A stretch of DNA of 28,780 nt, taken from Firmicutes bacterium UBA2530. GTDB taxonomy: Bacteria > Bacillota > Clostridia > Tissierellales > Sedimentibacteraceae. Position numbers and translations under genes: made by a program. This document shows positions 1 through 8,153 of the stretch, one piece after another. The notes below the pieces were generated by a model. The model saw nothing but the letters and a program-made list of their open reading frames with translations. It searched no databases and had not been told where the DNA came from. How positions within the stretch are numbered: position 1 is the stretch's first letter; every line of letters begins with the position of its first letter. The stretch covers positions 25,957-54,736 of the forward strand of contig DDNC01000014.1 in NCBI GenBank assembly GCA_002340985.1, read 5' to 3'.

Positions 1-62
1 ATAAATATATGTATTTATAAAAATAATATCTATGAATAAATAAATATTTCTGTGGGGATTAT

Positions 63-99
63 AAATTTGAAATTGAAATTTGAACGATAAACGTTATCC
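63..99 (+). promoter_or_regulatory. Candidate upstream activator / cre-like sites of the ornithine operon
   Basis: Two direct copies of AAATTTGAA lie at 63-71 and 76-84 with a 13-bp period. Next to them, GATAA-ACG-TTATC (86-98) is an inverted repeat; the stretch 86-99 matches the core of a catabolite-repression (cre) site with mismatches at its ends. These lie about 55-95 bp upstream of the predicted sigma-54 start, where enhancer-binding proteins usually bind. The region is AT-rich, so chance repeats are possible and the assignment is tentative. Confidence 0.3.
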
Positions 100-129
100 T
101 AAAAATTTTTTTAGATTTTATATAATATA

Positions 130-145
130 TGGCACAGATATTGCT
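130..145 (+). promoter_or_regulatory. Sigma-54 (-24/-12) promoter of the ornithine operon
   Basis: TGGCAC (130-135), five bases, then TTGCT (141-145) fits the consensus TGGCAC-N5-TTGCW, with the GG and GC doublets at the required spacing. Transcription would begin near 156, ten bases before the AGGAGG ribosome binding site (166-171) of the first ord gene. This implies that an enhancer-binding activator elsewhere switches on ornithine catabolism. Confidence 0.8.
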
Positions 146-175
146 TATTATATATGCGATACAACAGGAGGTATT

Positions 176-1234
176 ATGCAGAAAGTTAAAGTAATAATAT
201 GGGGCATGGGAGCCATGGGTTCAGGAATGGCTAAAATGCTTCTGAAAAAACAAGGTGTTGAAATAGTAGGAGCCATAGATATAGGTGCAAAGCTTGGCAA
301 ATCTGTTTATGAGCTGGTCGGAGTGGAAAGAGAAGACCGACCAGACGTAATAGTAGGGACACCTGAAGAAGTAATTAAAGAAAAATGTGCCGATGTGTGT
401 CTTTGTGTAACAGACTCATTTACGGCGAAAGCATTTGACAAATTTAAGTTTGTCATGGAAAAAGGAATCAACGTAATATCCAGTGCCGAGCAAATGGCTT
501 ATCCTCAGGCACAGGAGCCGGAGCTTGCTAAAAAGTTAGACAGAATAGCAAAGGAAAACGGCGTATCAATTTTAGGAACGGGGATTAACCCGGGATTGAT
601 AATGGATTTACTGGTTGTTGTAATGACAGGATGCTGTGAATCCGTTGACCATATTTTAGCTAAAAGAGTTAACAGTCTGTCACCTTTCGGACCTACAGTA
701 ATGGAGGAGCAGGGTATAGGCTTGACATTGGACGAGTTTAACAAAAAAATAGAGAATGATGAATTGTCAGGACACGTTGGATTCCACGAATCAATAAGTA
801 TGATTGCCGAGGCAATAGGCTGGAATGTTGATAAAATTACCCAGTCTATGGAGCCTATTGTTACGGATGTTGATAGAAAAGCTCCGTATGGCTTTGCAAA
901 GGCAGGTGATGTTGCAGGTGTTGCAATGAAGGCAGAAGGTTTCATTGACGGACAAGTGAAAATTGACATGGAGCATCCGCAGCAGATAGAACCGGAGCAG
1001 GTCAATGTAAAAACAGGCGATTATGTAATAATCAAGGGTACACCGAACATTAACATGGTTAATTCACCAGAGGTTCCGGGAGGAATCGGCACAATTGCAA
1101 TGTGTGTCAATATGATACCTCAAATAATAAACGCAAAACCCGGATTAAAAACAATGATTGATCTTCCGGTGCCGAGAGCAATAATGGGCGACATGAGAGA
1201 CCTTATAGATTCCGACTGCAAAATTGTAAAATAG
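176..1234 (+). CDS. ord: 2,4-diaminopentanoate dehydrogenase, copy 1
   Basis: This 352-aa enzyme of ornithine fermentation oxidatively deaminates 2,4-diaminopentanoate to 2-amino-4-oxopentanoate, reducing NAD(P)+ and releasing ammonia. The N-terminus has a Rossmann nucleotide-binding motif, GMGAMG (residues 10-15), typical of the dihydrodipicolinate-reductase-like fold. The start is ATG 176, with AGGAGG at 166-171; an in-frame upstream ATG at 80 lies before the sigma-54 promoter and cannot be used. It is the first gene of the operon. A second copy follows immediately, about four-fifths identical by eye and of the same length. Gene identity is strong from its position beside ortAB, oraSE and orr. 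Whether both copies share substrate and cofactor preference is unknown. Confidence 0.93.
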   Translation: MQKVKVIIWGMGAMGSGMAKMLLKKQGVEIVGAIDIGAKLGKSVYELVGVEREDRPDVIVGTPEEVIKEKCADVCLCVTDSFTAKAFDKFKFVMEKGINVISSAEQMAYPQAQEPELAKKLDRIAKENGVSILGTGINPGLIMDLLVVVMTGCCESVDHILAKRVNSLSPFGPTVMEEQGIGLTLDEFNKKIENDELSGHVGFHESISMIAEAIGWNVDKITQSMEPIVTDVDRKAPYGFAKAGDVAGVAMKAEGFIDGQVKIDMEHPQQIEPEQVNVKTGDYVIIKGTPNINMVNSPEVPGGIGTIAMCVNMIPQIINAKPGLKTMIDLPVPRAIMGDMRDLIDSDCKIVK

Positions 1235-1300
1235 ATAATGGTTCTGTTAGTAAGCGGAAACGCGTTAATTATACTATAAAAATTAAAGGAGGATTTTAAA

Positions 1301-2359
1301 ATGCAAAACGTAAAAGTAATTATTTGGGGACTTGGGGCAATGGGCTCCGGAATGGCTAAAATGTTATTGAACAAAAAAGGTGTTGATATCGTAGGTGCAG
1401 TTGGAAGAGGCTCAAAGATAGGCAAGAGCATGTATGAGCTCATCGGTGTTGAAAGAGGAGACAGACCTGAGGTTTTAGTCGGAGCTGCTGAAGATGTAAT
1501 TACAGAAAAAGCTGCTGACGTTGTTTTATGCTGTACAGACTCATATACAAAGGTTGCTTTCGAAAGATTGAAATTTGTTTTGGAGAAAAAAATAAACGTT
1601 GTATCAAGTGCAGAAGAAATGGCATATCCACAGGCACAATCTCCGGAACTTGCTAAGGAATTAGACGCTTTAGCTAAGTCGAACGGAGTTTCAATAATCG
1701 GAACAGGAATCAACCCTGGGCTTATAATGGACTTACTTGTTGTTGTAATGACAGGCTGCTGTGAATCAGTTGACAGCATAGTTTCAAGAAGAGTTAACAG
1801 TCTTTCTCCATTTGGACCTACAGTTATGCAGGAACAAGGAATAGGCATCACAGTTGATGAATTCAAAAAAGGCGTTGAAACAGGACACCTGGCAGGACAC
1901 GTAGGATTCCAGGAATCAATCAGCATGATAGCAGATGCAATCGGCTGGAAAGTTGATAAAATAACTACTTCTATGGACCCTATTGTTACAGACGTTGACA
2001 GAAAATCCCCTTATGGTTTTGCAGCTGCAGGTAATGTGGCAGGTGTTGCAATGAAAGGCTTCGGATACATTGACGGAGAATTGAAAATTGAAATGGATCA
2101 CCCGCAGCAAATCGAACCTGAGCAGGTTGGAGTGCAGACAGGCGACTATGTTATCATCAAAGGTGTTCCAAACATCAATATGGTTAACTCACCAGAAGTT
2201 CCGGGAGGAATCGGAACAATTGCTATGTGCGTAAACACAATTCCTAATATAATCAATGCTAAGCCGGGCTTGAAGACAATGATAGACCTGCCTGTTCCAA
2301 GAGCAATAATGGGAGATATGAGAGACTTAATCGACCCGGAATGCAAAATAGTTAAATAG
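1301..2359 (+). CDS. ord: 2,4-diaminopentanoate dehydrogenase, copy 2
   Basis: This 352-aa paralogue of the preceding gene is translated from ATG 1301 after an AGGAGG at 1288-1293. The Rossmann motif GLGAMG (10-15) and long blocks such as GTGINPGLIMDLLVVVMTGC and RVNSLSPFGPTVM are unchanged between the copies. Differences concentrate near residues 34-125 (beta-alpha units of the nucleotide-binding half) and near 205-215. The pattern is that of a tandem duplication followed by divergence, with both copies intact. A long stem-loop follows the stop codon. The reaction is as for copy 1. The differing N-terminal half could mean different NAD+/NADP+ preference, but this is inference. Confidence 0.93.
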   Translation: MQNVKVIIWGLGAMGSGMAKMLLNKKGVDIVGAVGRGSKIGKSMYELIGVERGDRPEVLVGAAEDVITEKAADVVLCCTDSYTKVAFERLKFVLEKKINVVSSAEEMAYPQAQSPELAKELDALAKSNGVSIIGTGINPGLIMDLLVVVMTGCCESVDSIVSRRVNSLSPFGPTVMQEQGIGITVDEFKKGVETGHLAGHVGFQESISMIADAIGWKVDKITTSMDPIVTDVDRKSPYGFAAAGNVAGVAMKGFGYIDGELKIEMDHPQQIEPEQVGVQTGDYVIIKGVPNINMVNSPEVPGGIGTIAMCVNTIPNIINAKPGLKTMIDLPVPRAIMGDMRDLIDPECKIVK

Positions 2360-2371
2360 TAAATTATAACA

Positions 2372-2404
2372 CATGGACAATAGCCGGCACGGCTATTGCC
2401 CATG
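2372..2404 (+). other. Intercistronic stem-loop between ord copy 2 and ortA
   Basis: CATGG (2372-2376) and CAATAGCCG (2378-2386) pair with CGGCTATTG (2390-2398) and CCATG (2400-2404), giving a 14-pair stem with one A/C mismatch and a GCA loop. No T-tract follows, so it does not look like an intrinsic terminator. It may mark an mRNA processing or stabilisation point within the operon. Confidence 0.65.
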
Positions 2405-2448
2405 CTTATTCAGAATAAAATACAAAATAATAGTAAGGAAGTGCAGAA

Positions 2449-2754
2449 ATGATTAAAAAAGGCGAATGGGTTTTAATACACAGAAACGTGTTAGAACCGT
2501 CACAAAGAGCACCACAGGTTCCTGAAGATACAAAGAATGTTCCTCTGGAAATGTGGCTGAAAGGATATCTGCAGGAAGATGCAAATATAGGAGACGAAGT
2601 AACAGTACTGACAAGAACCAAAAGAATAGAAAAGGGTACACTGTTGGAAGTAAATCCATACTACAAACATGATTTTGGCACATTTGTTCCCGAACTTTTA
2701 CAGATAAGCGACCAGGTGAAAGAAATATTATTCGGAGGTGCCGACAATGAGTAA
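2449..2754 (+). CDS. ortA: 2-amino-4-oxopentanoate thiolase, small (alpha) subunit
   Basis: This 101-aa protein is the small subunit of the thiolase that cleaves 2-amino-4-oxopentanoate with CoA to acetyl-CoA and alanine. The start is ATG 2449, after an AAGGAAG ribosome binding site. It begins KKGEWVLIHRNVLEPSQRAP and has the usual size for OrtA. Its last eight bases overlap the start of ortB, so the two subunits are probably translationally coupled, which fits a 1:1 complex. No catalytic residues are obvious; the PLP site is in OrtB. Identification rests on length, sequence character and position between ord and ortB. Confidence 0.9.
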   Translation: MIKKGEWVLIHRNVLEPSQRAPQVPEDTKNVPLEMWLKGYLQEDANIGDEVTVLTRTKRIEKGTLLEVNPYYKHDFGTFVPELLQISDQVKEILFGGADNE

Positions 2755-4147
2755 AGATATGAGTTATGCAGGTGTGATGGCCAGAAGACCCGAAATAATG
2801 AAAAAAGCTGCGGGATTGGATTTCTCAGTATTCGAAAGCGGATCAATAGCATTTGACTACGAAAGAATGATGAGAGAAGCAGGCTTCACAATAGAAGAAA
2901 TACAAAAAATCCAGTCAGAGCACGGAGTAGGAAACACTCCTATAATAGAGCTAAGAAACCTGACAGCGCTGGCAAGGAAGCTTGCACCGGCAGGAAAAGG
3001 TGCAAGAATATTCATAAAAGACGAAGCAGCAAACGCATCAGGCAGCTTTAAAGCAAGAAGAGCATCCACGGCAGTATATCAGGCATGGAAGTTAGGCTAT
3101 AAAGGAGTAGTAACTGCAACAAGCGGAAACTACGGAGCAGCAGTGGCATCACAGGCAGCAATGTACGGACTGAAATGCATAGTAGTTCAGGAATGCTACG
3201 ATTCAAACGGAGTAGGTCAGCCTGAGATTATAGAAAAAGCAAGAAAGTGCGAAGCACTGGGAGCAGAGGTAGTGCAGCTTTCAGTAGGACCAGAGCTGTT
3301 CTATTCATTCCTTACAATACTTGAAGAAACAGGCTACTTCAACGCATCACTGTATACACCATTTGCAATAGCAGGGGTAGAGACATTGGGCTATGAAATA
3401 GCAATGCAGTTCAGAGAAAAATACGGCAAGGACCCTGACGTTGTAATGTGTACAAACGCAGGAGGAGGAAACCTTACAGGAACAGCAAGAGGCCTGAGAA
3501 AAGCCGGAGCAGAATCAAAGGTAGTAGCAGTAAGCGTAGACCTTTCAGGACTGCACATGGCATCAGACAACCAGTTCAACAAGAAGTCATTCACAACAGG
3601 ACACACAGGCTTCGGAATGCCGTTTACAACATGGCCGGACAGATCAGATGTACCACGTTCAGCAGCAAGACCGATGAGATACATGGACAAATACGTAACA
3701 GTACATGAAGGTGAAGTATTCTACATGACAGAAGTATTGGCATGCTTAGAAGGACTGGAAAAAGGACCTGCGGGCAACACAGCACTTACAGCTGCATTTG
3801 CAATGGCACAGGAACTTGACCAGGACCAGATGATAGTGGTTCAGGAAACAGAATACACAGGAGCAGGAAAGCACGTACAGCCGCAGCTTTCATTTGCGAG
3901 AAAGAACGGAATCGAAATCATATTTGGAGATCCGAAGGATGAAGTGCCGGGCAAGAACATAATTCTTCCGTCACATCCTTCAATGATAAAGGTAAACGAA
4001 GCAGATTTGAACCACATGAGAAAATCACTGATTAAAAATGCTTTGACCAACTACAATGTTACACCAAATGAAGCCGACATTGCGTTCCTGGCTGAAGAAA
4101 CAAACACTGACGCTGAATTTGTAAAAGGCGTTATAGCATCATTATAA
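2747..4147 (+). CDS. ortB: 2-amino-4-oxopentanoate thiolase, PLP-binding (beta) subunit
   Basis: This 466-aa PLP enzyme of the threonine synthase / fold-type II family forms the thiolase with OrtA. ATG 2747 is chosen because GGAGG lies at 2734-2738; the upstream in-frame GTG at 2738 overlaps that site. The PLP lysine should be K102, in ASGSFKARR. A Gly-rich phosphate-binding loop appears as NAGGGNLTG, and ATSGNYGAAVA resembles the substrate loop of this fold. The gene overlaps ortA by 8 bp. A stem-loop in the following gap separates it from the mutase genes. Unlike classical thiolases, which use cysteine, this family does PLP-dependent thiolysis (established knowledge). Confidence 0.93.
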   Translation: MSKDMSYAGVMARRPEIMKKAAGLDFSVFESGSIAFDYERMMREAGFTIEEIQKIQSEHGVGNTPIIELRNLTALARKLAPAGKGARIFIKDEAANASGSFKARRASTAVYQAWKLGYKGVVTATSGNYGAAVASQAAMYGLKCIVVQECYDSNGVGQPEIIEKARKCEALGAEVVQLSVGPELFYSFLTILEETGYFNASLYTPFAIAGVETLGYEIAMQFREKYGKDPDVVMCTNAGGGNLTGTARGLRKAGAESKVVAVSVDLSGLHMASDNQFNKKSFTTGHTGFGMPFTTWPDRSDVPRSAARPMRYMDKYVTVHEGEVFYMTEVLACLEGLEKGPAGNTALTAAFAMAQELDQDQMIVVQETEYTGAGKHVQPQLSFARKNGIEIIFGDPKDEVPGKNIILPSHPSMIKVNEADLNHMRKSLIKNALTNYNVTPNEADIAFLAEETNTDAEFVKGVIASL

Positions 4148-4164
4148 AATTAAAATTTATTGAA

Positions 4165-4199
4165 GGGGATGCTGCATAAGTGCACTGTGCGGCAGCCCC
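4165..4199 (+). other. Intercistronic stem-loop between ortB and oraS
   Basis: GGGG (4165-4168) and CTGC (4172-4175) pair with GCAG (4192-4195) and CCCC (4196-4199), with an ATG bulge on the 5' side and a partly self-paired loop. No T-tract follows. It is the second such element in the operon, placed exactly at a module boundary, which suggests differential mRNA processing rather than termination. Confidence 0.5.
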
Positions 4200-4236
4200 A
4201 TTTGCTGATTATTGAATAATTACGGGAGGAATTAAA

Positions 4237-4587
4237 ATGAAAAGAGCAGATGATTACGAACAAAGAAGAGCTCATTTAGCGAATCTGTCGGATGAAGAGC
4301 TATATGAGAGATTTTGGAATTTAGCGGAACAAATAGTTGACCCTCTGTTAGAGCTTGGCAGAAAGAACACAACTCCGTCAGTTGAGAGAAGTATTCTTTT
4401 GAGAATGGGATTCTCAAGCCTTGAGGTTAAGCCTATAGTTGAAGGCGTTATGAACAAGGGCTTAATGAAAAAAGGTGCAGGTAACGTTGTGTGGAGATTG
4501 TCCAAGAAGCTTGGATGCTCTGTTCGTGAAGCAGGTCTTGAGCTTGCAAACGGCAGACACTGGGATGATGTGGACACATTATTTTAA
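4237..4587 (+). CDS. oraS: D-ornithine 4,5-aminomutase, small subunit
   Basis: This 116-aa small subunit belongs to the adenosylcobalamin- and PLP-dependent D-ornithine 4,5-aminomutase, which converts D-ornithine to 2,4-diaminopentanoate. The start is ATG 4237 after GGGAGG. The sequence is mainly helical and charged (RADDYEQRRAHLANLSDEEL at the N-terminus), with the usual OraS size. Its TAA stop lies inside the AAGGAGGG ribosome binding site of oraE, so translation of the two subunits is likely coupled. It has no cofactor motif of its own; in the family both cofactors bind OraE. Confidence 0.93.
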   Translation: MKRADDYEQRRAHLANLSDEELYERFWNLAEQIVDPLLELGRKNTTPSVERSILLRMGFSSLEVKPIVEGVMNKGLMKKGAGNVVWRLSKKLGCSVREAGLELANGRHWDDVDTLF

Positions 4588-4599
4588 GGAGGGCATGAG

Positions 4600-6792
4600 A
4601 TGAAACTTGATCCAAACAAAAAAATTGATATAAAAGAACTTTTAAAAGACTTAGATAAATATGAACCAAGAAGACGCGGATGGCACTGGAGAGAGGGAAG
4701 AGGCGAAACTCAGACAGTTGGTGATTTTGAATATCACGAAGCTTCTCAAAGCTTGAAGAATTCAGTTCCACTTCCGGGCAGCCGAGGATTTGGATATATC
4801 GACCCTCAGCCGGACTGCGTAATAACTACGGAAATAGCTTCAGGAAGATTTGAAGATGATATAAGAAGAATGCGTATGGCTGCATGGCACGGTGCTGATC
4901 ACATAATGGTTATCAGAACTGCAGGACAGTCACACATAGATTCATTGCTTGAAGGAACCAATCAAGGTATTGGCGGTATAATGGTTACAAGAAAACAGGT
5001 AAGAGCAAGCAGAAAAGCATGTGATATGATAGAGGATGAAGTTGGCCGCCCGATTAACTTCCATTCATATATTTCAGGTGTTGCAGGTCCGGACATTGCG
5101 GTTATGTTTGCCGAAGAAGGTGTAAACGGAGCTCACCAGGACCCTCAGTACAACGTATTGTACAGAAACGTAAACATGGTAAGAAGCTTTGCTGACGCAT
5201 GTGAAGCCAAGAAGATAATGGCATGGGCAGGAATACTCCAGATAGACGGAGCTCACAACGCCAATGCAACAGCTATGAAAGCATGGAAAGTAATGCCTGA
5301 ATTGATGGTTCAGCATGCTATTAACTCAATGTTCTCGAGAAAAGTTGGAGTTAAGCCGGAAAACATTGCACTGTCAACTGTTCCACCTACAGCTCCTCCT
5401 GCACCATGCATGAGATTAGACTTACCTTATGCGGTTGCTCTTCGTGATTTGTTCAGAGAATACAAGATGAGAGCTCAGCAAAATACAAAGTATATGGAAT
5501 CAGATACTCGTGAAGCTGCTGTTACGCACACAATGAACATGATGATTTCAAGACTTACAAGTGCTGATATCCAATCTACAATCACTCCTGACGAAGGAAG
5601 AAACGTGCCGTGGCACTATAATAACATCGCTGCTTTAATGACAGCTAAGCAGTCTCTTACAGGCATGGATGGCCTGAGAGAAATGGTTAAGCTTGACAGA
5701 GAAGGTGTGCTTGGCAAGGAAGTAAGAGAACTTAAGGAAAGAGCAATACTGTTCATGGAAGAAGTTCTTGAGGTAGGAGGATTCTTCAAGGCAGTTGAGC
5801 AGGGATTCTTCGTTGACAGTGGTAAATATCCTGAAAGAAACGGAGACGGTATAGCGAGAGAAATCGAAGGCGGAATAGGTTACGGCTTTGTATATGAAAG
5901 AGACGAGGACTATTTTGCACCTGTATCAGTTCACTATGGATATAATAATGTTCCGGCTGAATTTGAAAAAGCAAGTGATGCAATAGGCGGAGATACATTT
6001 GAAGATCGTTCAAAGATAGTATATATCGACGAGCTGGATGAGCATGACAATGTTAACGTAAGACTTGAAGAAGCTAAAAAATACTATGACACAAACCTTG
6101 TGAAGCCTGAGGTTGAGTGGAGAGCAGACGGAACGGTGCTCATGTCCATATTCCTTCCGCTGGACGAGAGAACTGCTGAATTCGCGGCAATCAAGGTTGG
6201 GGAAAAGATGGGTCTCGAGGACGTGACAGTTGTTCACAAGCAGGCTATGCATCCTTCAGAAGGAACATACTGCGAAGTAAAAGGCAAAGTAAACTTTGAC
6301 ATAGATGTAAACGAGCTTGTTATTCCGGAAAAACCTGAAATAATGTCAGAAGCAGAAATAAGAGAAGACATTCAGGATAAACCGCTGTTCGTAGTTGCAG
6401 CTACGGTTGGAGAGGACGAACACTCAGTAGGTCTTAAGGAGACACTGGATATCAAACACGGCGGTATTGAGAAATTCGGTATCAAGTATGAGTACCTTGG
6501 AACTTCATGCCCGGTTGAAAAGCTGGTTGATGCCGCAATAGAAACTAATGCCGCTGCAATTCTTGTAAGTACAATCATCACTCACGATGATGTTCATGTT
6601 AAGAATATGAAGAAAATAAATGACCTCTGCGTTGAAAAGGGAATCAGAGACAAGGTTATGATCATATGCGGAGGAACTCAGGTAACTAATGAAATAGCAG
6701 TTGAAGCCGGACTAGATGCAGGCTTCGGAAGAGGAACACACGGTATTGACGTGGCAAGCTTCCTTGTAAAAAGAAGAAGGGAAATGAATTAA
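4600..6792 (+). CDS. oraE: D-ornithine 4,5-aminomutase, large cofactor-binding subunit
   Basis: This 730-aa catalytic subunit carries the PLP-linked TIM-barrel region in the N-terminal two-thirds and a Rossmann B12-binding domain in the last ~130 residues. The C-terminal LDIKHGGIEKFG carries H620, probably the lower axial cobalt ligand, as in other base-off B12 enzymes. Lysines K625 and K629 lie near it; one may be the Schiff-base lysine that characterises this family. IICGGTQVT is the Gly-rich loop of the B12 fold. The start is ATG 4600 after AAGGAGGG. The protein is full length for OraE. The GlmL/MutL-like gene begins two bases after its stop. Confidence 0.95.
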   Translation: MKLDPNKKIDIKELLKDLDKYEPRRRGWHWREGRGETQTVGDFEYHEASQSLKNSVPLPGSRGFGYIDPQPDCVITTEIASGRFEDDIRRMRMAAWHGADHIMVIRTAGQSHIDSLLEGTNQGIGGIMVTRKQVRASRKACDMIEDEVGRPINFHSYISGVAGPDIAVMFAEEGVNGAHQDPQYNVLYRNVNMVRSFADACEAKKIMAWAGILQIDGAHNANATAMKAWKVMPELMVQHAINSMFSRKVGVKPENIALSTVPPTAPPAPCMRLDLPYAVALRDLFREYKMRAQQNTKYMESDTREAAVTHTMNMMISRLTSADIQSTITPDEGRNVPWHYNNIAALMTAKQSLTGMDGLREMVKLDREGVLGKEVRELKERAILFMEEVLEVGGFFKAVEQGFFVDSGKYPERNGDGIAREIEGGIGYGFVYERDEDYFAPVSVHYGYNNVPAEFEKASDAIGGDTFEDRSKIVYIDELDEHDNVNVRLEEAKKYYDTNLVKPEVEWRADGTVLMSIFLPLDERTAEFAAIKVGEKMGLEDVTVVHKQAMHPSEGTYCEVKGKVNFDIDVNELVIPEKPEIMSEAEIREDIQDKPLFVVAATVGEDEHSVGLKETLDIKHGGIEKFGIKYEYLGTSCPVEKLVDAAIETNAAAILVSTIITHDDVHVKNMKKINDLCVEKGIRDKVMIICGGTQVTNEIAVEAGLDAGFGRGTHGIDVASFLVKRRREMN

Positions 6793-6793
6793 T

Positions 6794-8152
6794 TTGAAAA
6801 TAGATGTATTGGTAGCTGAAATAGGCAGCACCACTACAGTAGTCAATGCATTCAATGGAATAGGCACCCAAAGCCCTGTCTTTGCAGGACAGGGCCAGGC
6901 GCCTACATCTGTCTTAGAAGGAGATGTGACAGTAGGACTCAAGGGAGCAATTGATTCATTAAGAGAAAGCCTTAAGGCGGATGAATTAACATGGGATGAT
7001 ATGCTGGCTACCAGCAGTGCTGCAGGAGGATTGAAAATGACTGTCCATGGTCTCGTTTATGACATGACGGTCAGAGCGGCTAAAGAAGCTGCTTTAGGTG
7101 CAGGAGGAATCATAAAGATGATCACCTCAGGCAAAATGAGAAGAACCGATTTGAAAAAAATACAGGAAATTCAGCCTAACATAATTCTTGTTGCCGGCGG
7201 TGTGGACTACGGTGAAAGAGAAACTGCTCTTCATAACATGGAAATGATTCTTTCGATGGGGCTGAAGATTCCCATAATATATGCCGGTAATATTGAGAAT
7301 CAGGAAGAAGTACGCCTTATGTGTGAAGAAGCTGAAAATCAGCTTTATATTGTGGAAAATGTGTATCCTAAAATAGATACACTGATAGTTGAACCTACAA
7401 GAAAAATTATACAGGATGCATTTGAAGAACACATAATTCATGCACCGGGTATGTCCAAGGTGAGAGAACTTGTAAAGGGACCCATAATTCCCACACCGGG
7501 AGCTGTTATGGAGGCTGCCAAGGTTCTTAAGGAAGAGATGGGTGATCTTGTAATCTTCGACGTGGGAGGAGCAACCACTGACGTTCATTCGGTCACAAGC
7601 GGATCTGAAGAAATAAACTCTATTTTAATCAGCCCTGAGCCGGATGCAAAGCGTACGGTTGAAGGAGACCTCGGTGTATATGTAAACGCAAATCACGTGG
7701 TTGAAAAAATAGGTATGGATAATTTATTGAAAGAATTCTCTGACGCGGAGGAAATTCTTGCGAATTACAAGCCTATCCCAGTAACCGAAAGAGAAAAGCA
7801 GTTTGTGGAAAGACTTACTAAAGAGGCTGTTCTCACATCGCTGGAAAGACATGCGGGACATCTGAGATACTTCTACACGGCTTCAGGAAAAAAGGCTGCT
7901 GCGGAAGGAAAGGATTTAACCGCAATCAAGTATATTATTGGAACGGGAGGTGCCTTAACAAGGCTTCCCAGCAAGATGGAAATACTTGAAAAGATAAAGC
8001 ACCACGGCAAAGAACATGAGCTTTACCCAACAGAAGCTGCAAAGGTGCTAATTGATGAGGATTATATATTTTCATCCTTAGGAGTGCTGTCCAAAAGCTA
8101 TCGTGAGGATGCCCTTAGATTAATGAAAAAAAGCTTAAGAATAGGAGAATGA
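6794..8152 (+). CDS. GlmL/MutL-family ASKHA ATPase of the ornithine cluster
   Basis: This 452-aa protein resembles GlmL/MutL, which sits beside glutamate mutase. The actin/Hsp70-like nucleotide-binding signatures are visible: an N-terminal phosphate loop, EIGSTTTVV (about residue 9), and a second one, FDVGGATTDVHSV (about 254). The start is TTG 6794, one base after the oraE stop, with AGAAGGGA somewhat far upstream; the family's usual N-terminus (MKIDVLVAEIGSTTT) supports this start. Its position between oraE and orr suggests a chaperone-like role in cofactor loading or reactivation of the B12-dependent mutase. That role is inference; no activity can be assigned from the sequence alone. Confidence 0.8.
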   Translation: MKIDVLVAEIGSTTTVVNAFNGIGTQSPVFAGQGQAPTSVLEGDVTVGLKGAIDSLRESLKADELTWDDMLATSSAAGGLKMTVHGLVYDMTVRAAKEAALGAGGIIKMITSGKMRRTDLKKIQEIQPNIILVAGGVDYGERETALHNMEMILSMGLKIPIIYAGNIENQEEVRLMCEEAENQLYIVENVYPKIDTLIVEPTRKIIQDAFEEHIIHAPGMSKVRELVKGPIIPTPGAVMEAAKVLKEEMGDLVIFDVGGATTDVHSVTSGSEEINSILISPEPDAKRTVEGDLGVYVNANHVVEKIGMDNLLKEFSDAEEILANYKPIPVTEREKQFVERLTKEAVLTSLERHAGHLRYFYTASGKKAAAEGKDLTAIKYIIGTGGALTRLPSKMEILEKIKHHGKEHELYPTEAAKVLIDEDYIFSSLGVLSKSYREDALRLMKKSLRIGE

Positions 8153-8153
8153 A

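Noticed and set aside
80..175. N-terminal extension of the first ord gene from ATG 80
   Set aside because: It lies upstream of the sigma-54 start, lacks a ribosome binding site, and the second copy has no such extension.
1120..1926. Minus-strand open frame of 268 codons opposite the ord genes
   Set aside because: It is the antisense shadow of two well-supported ord genes; it repeats in both copies only because those genes are paralogous, has no ribosome binding site and low-complexity Ser/Thr/Ile content.
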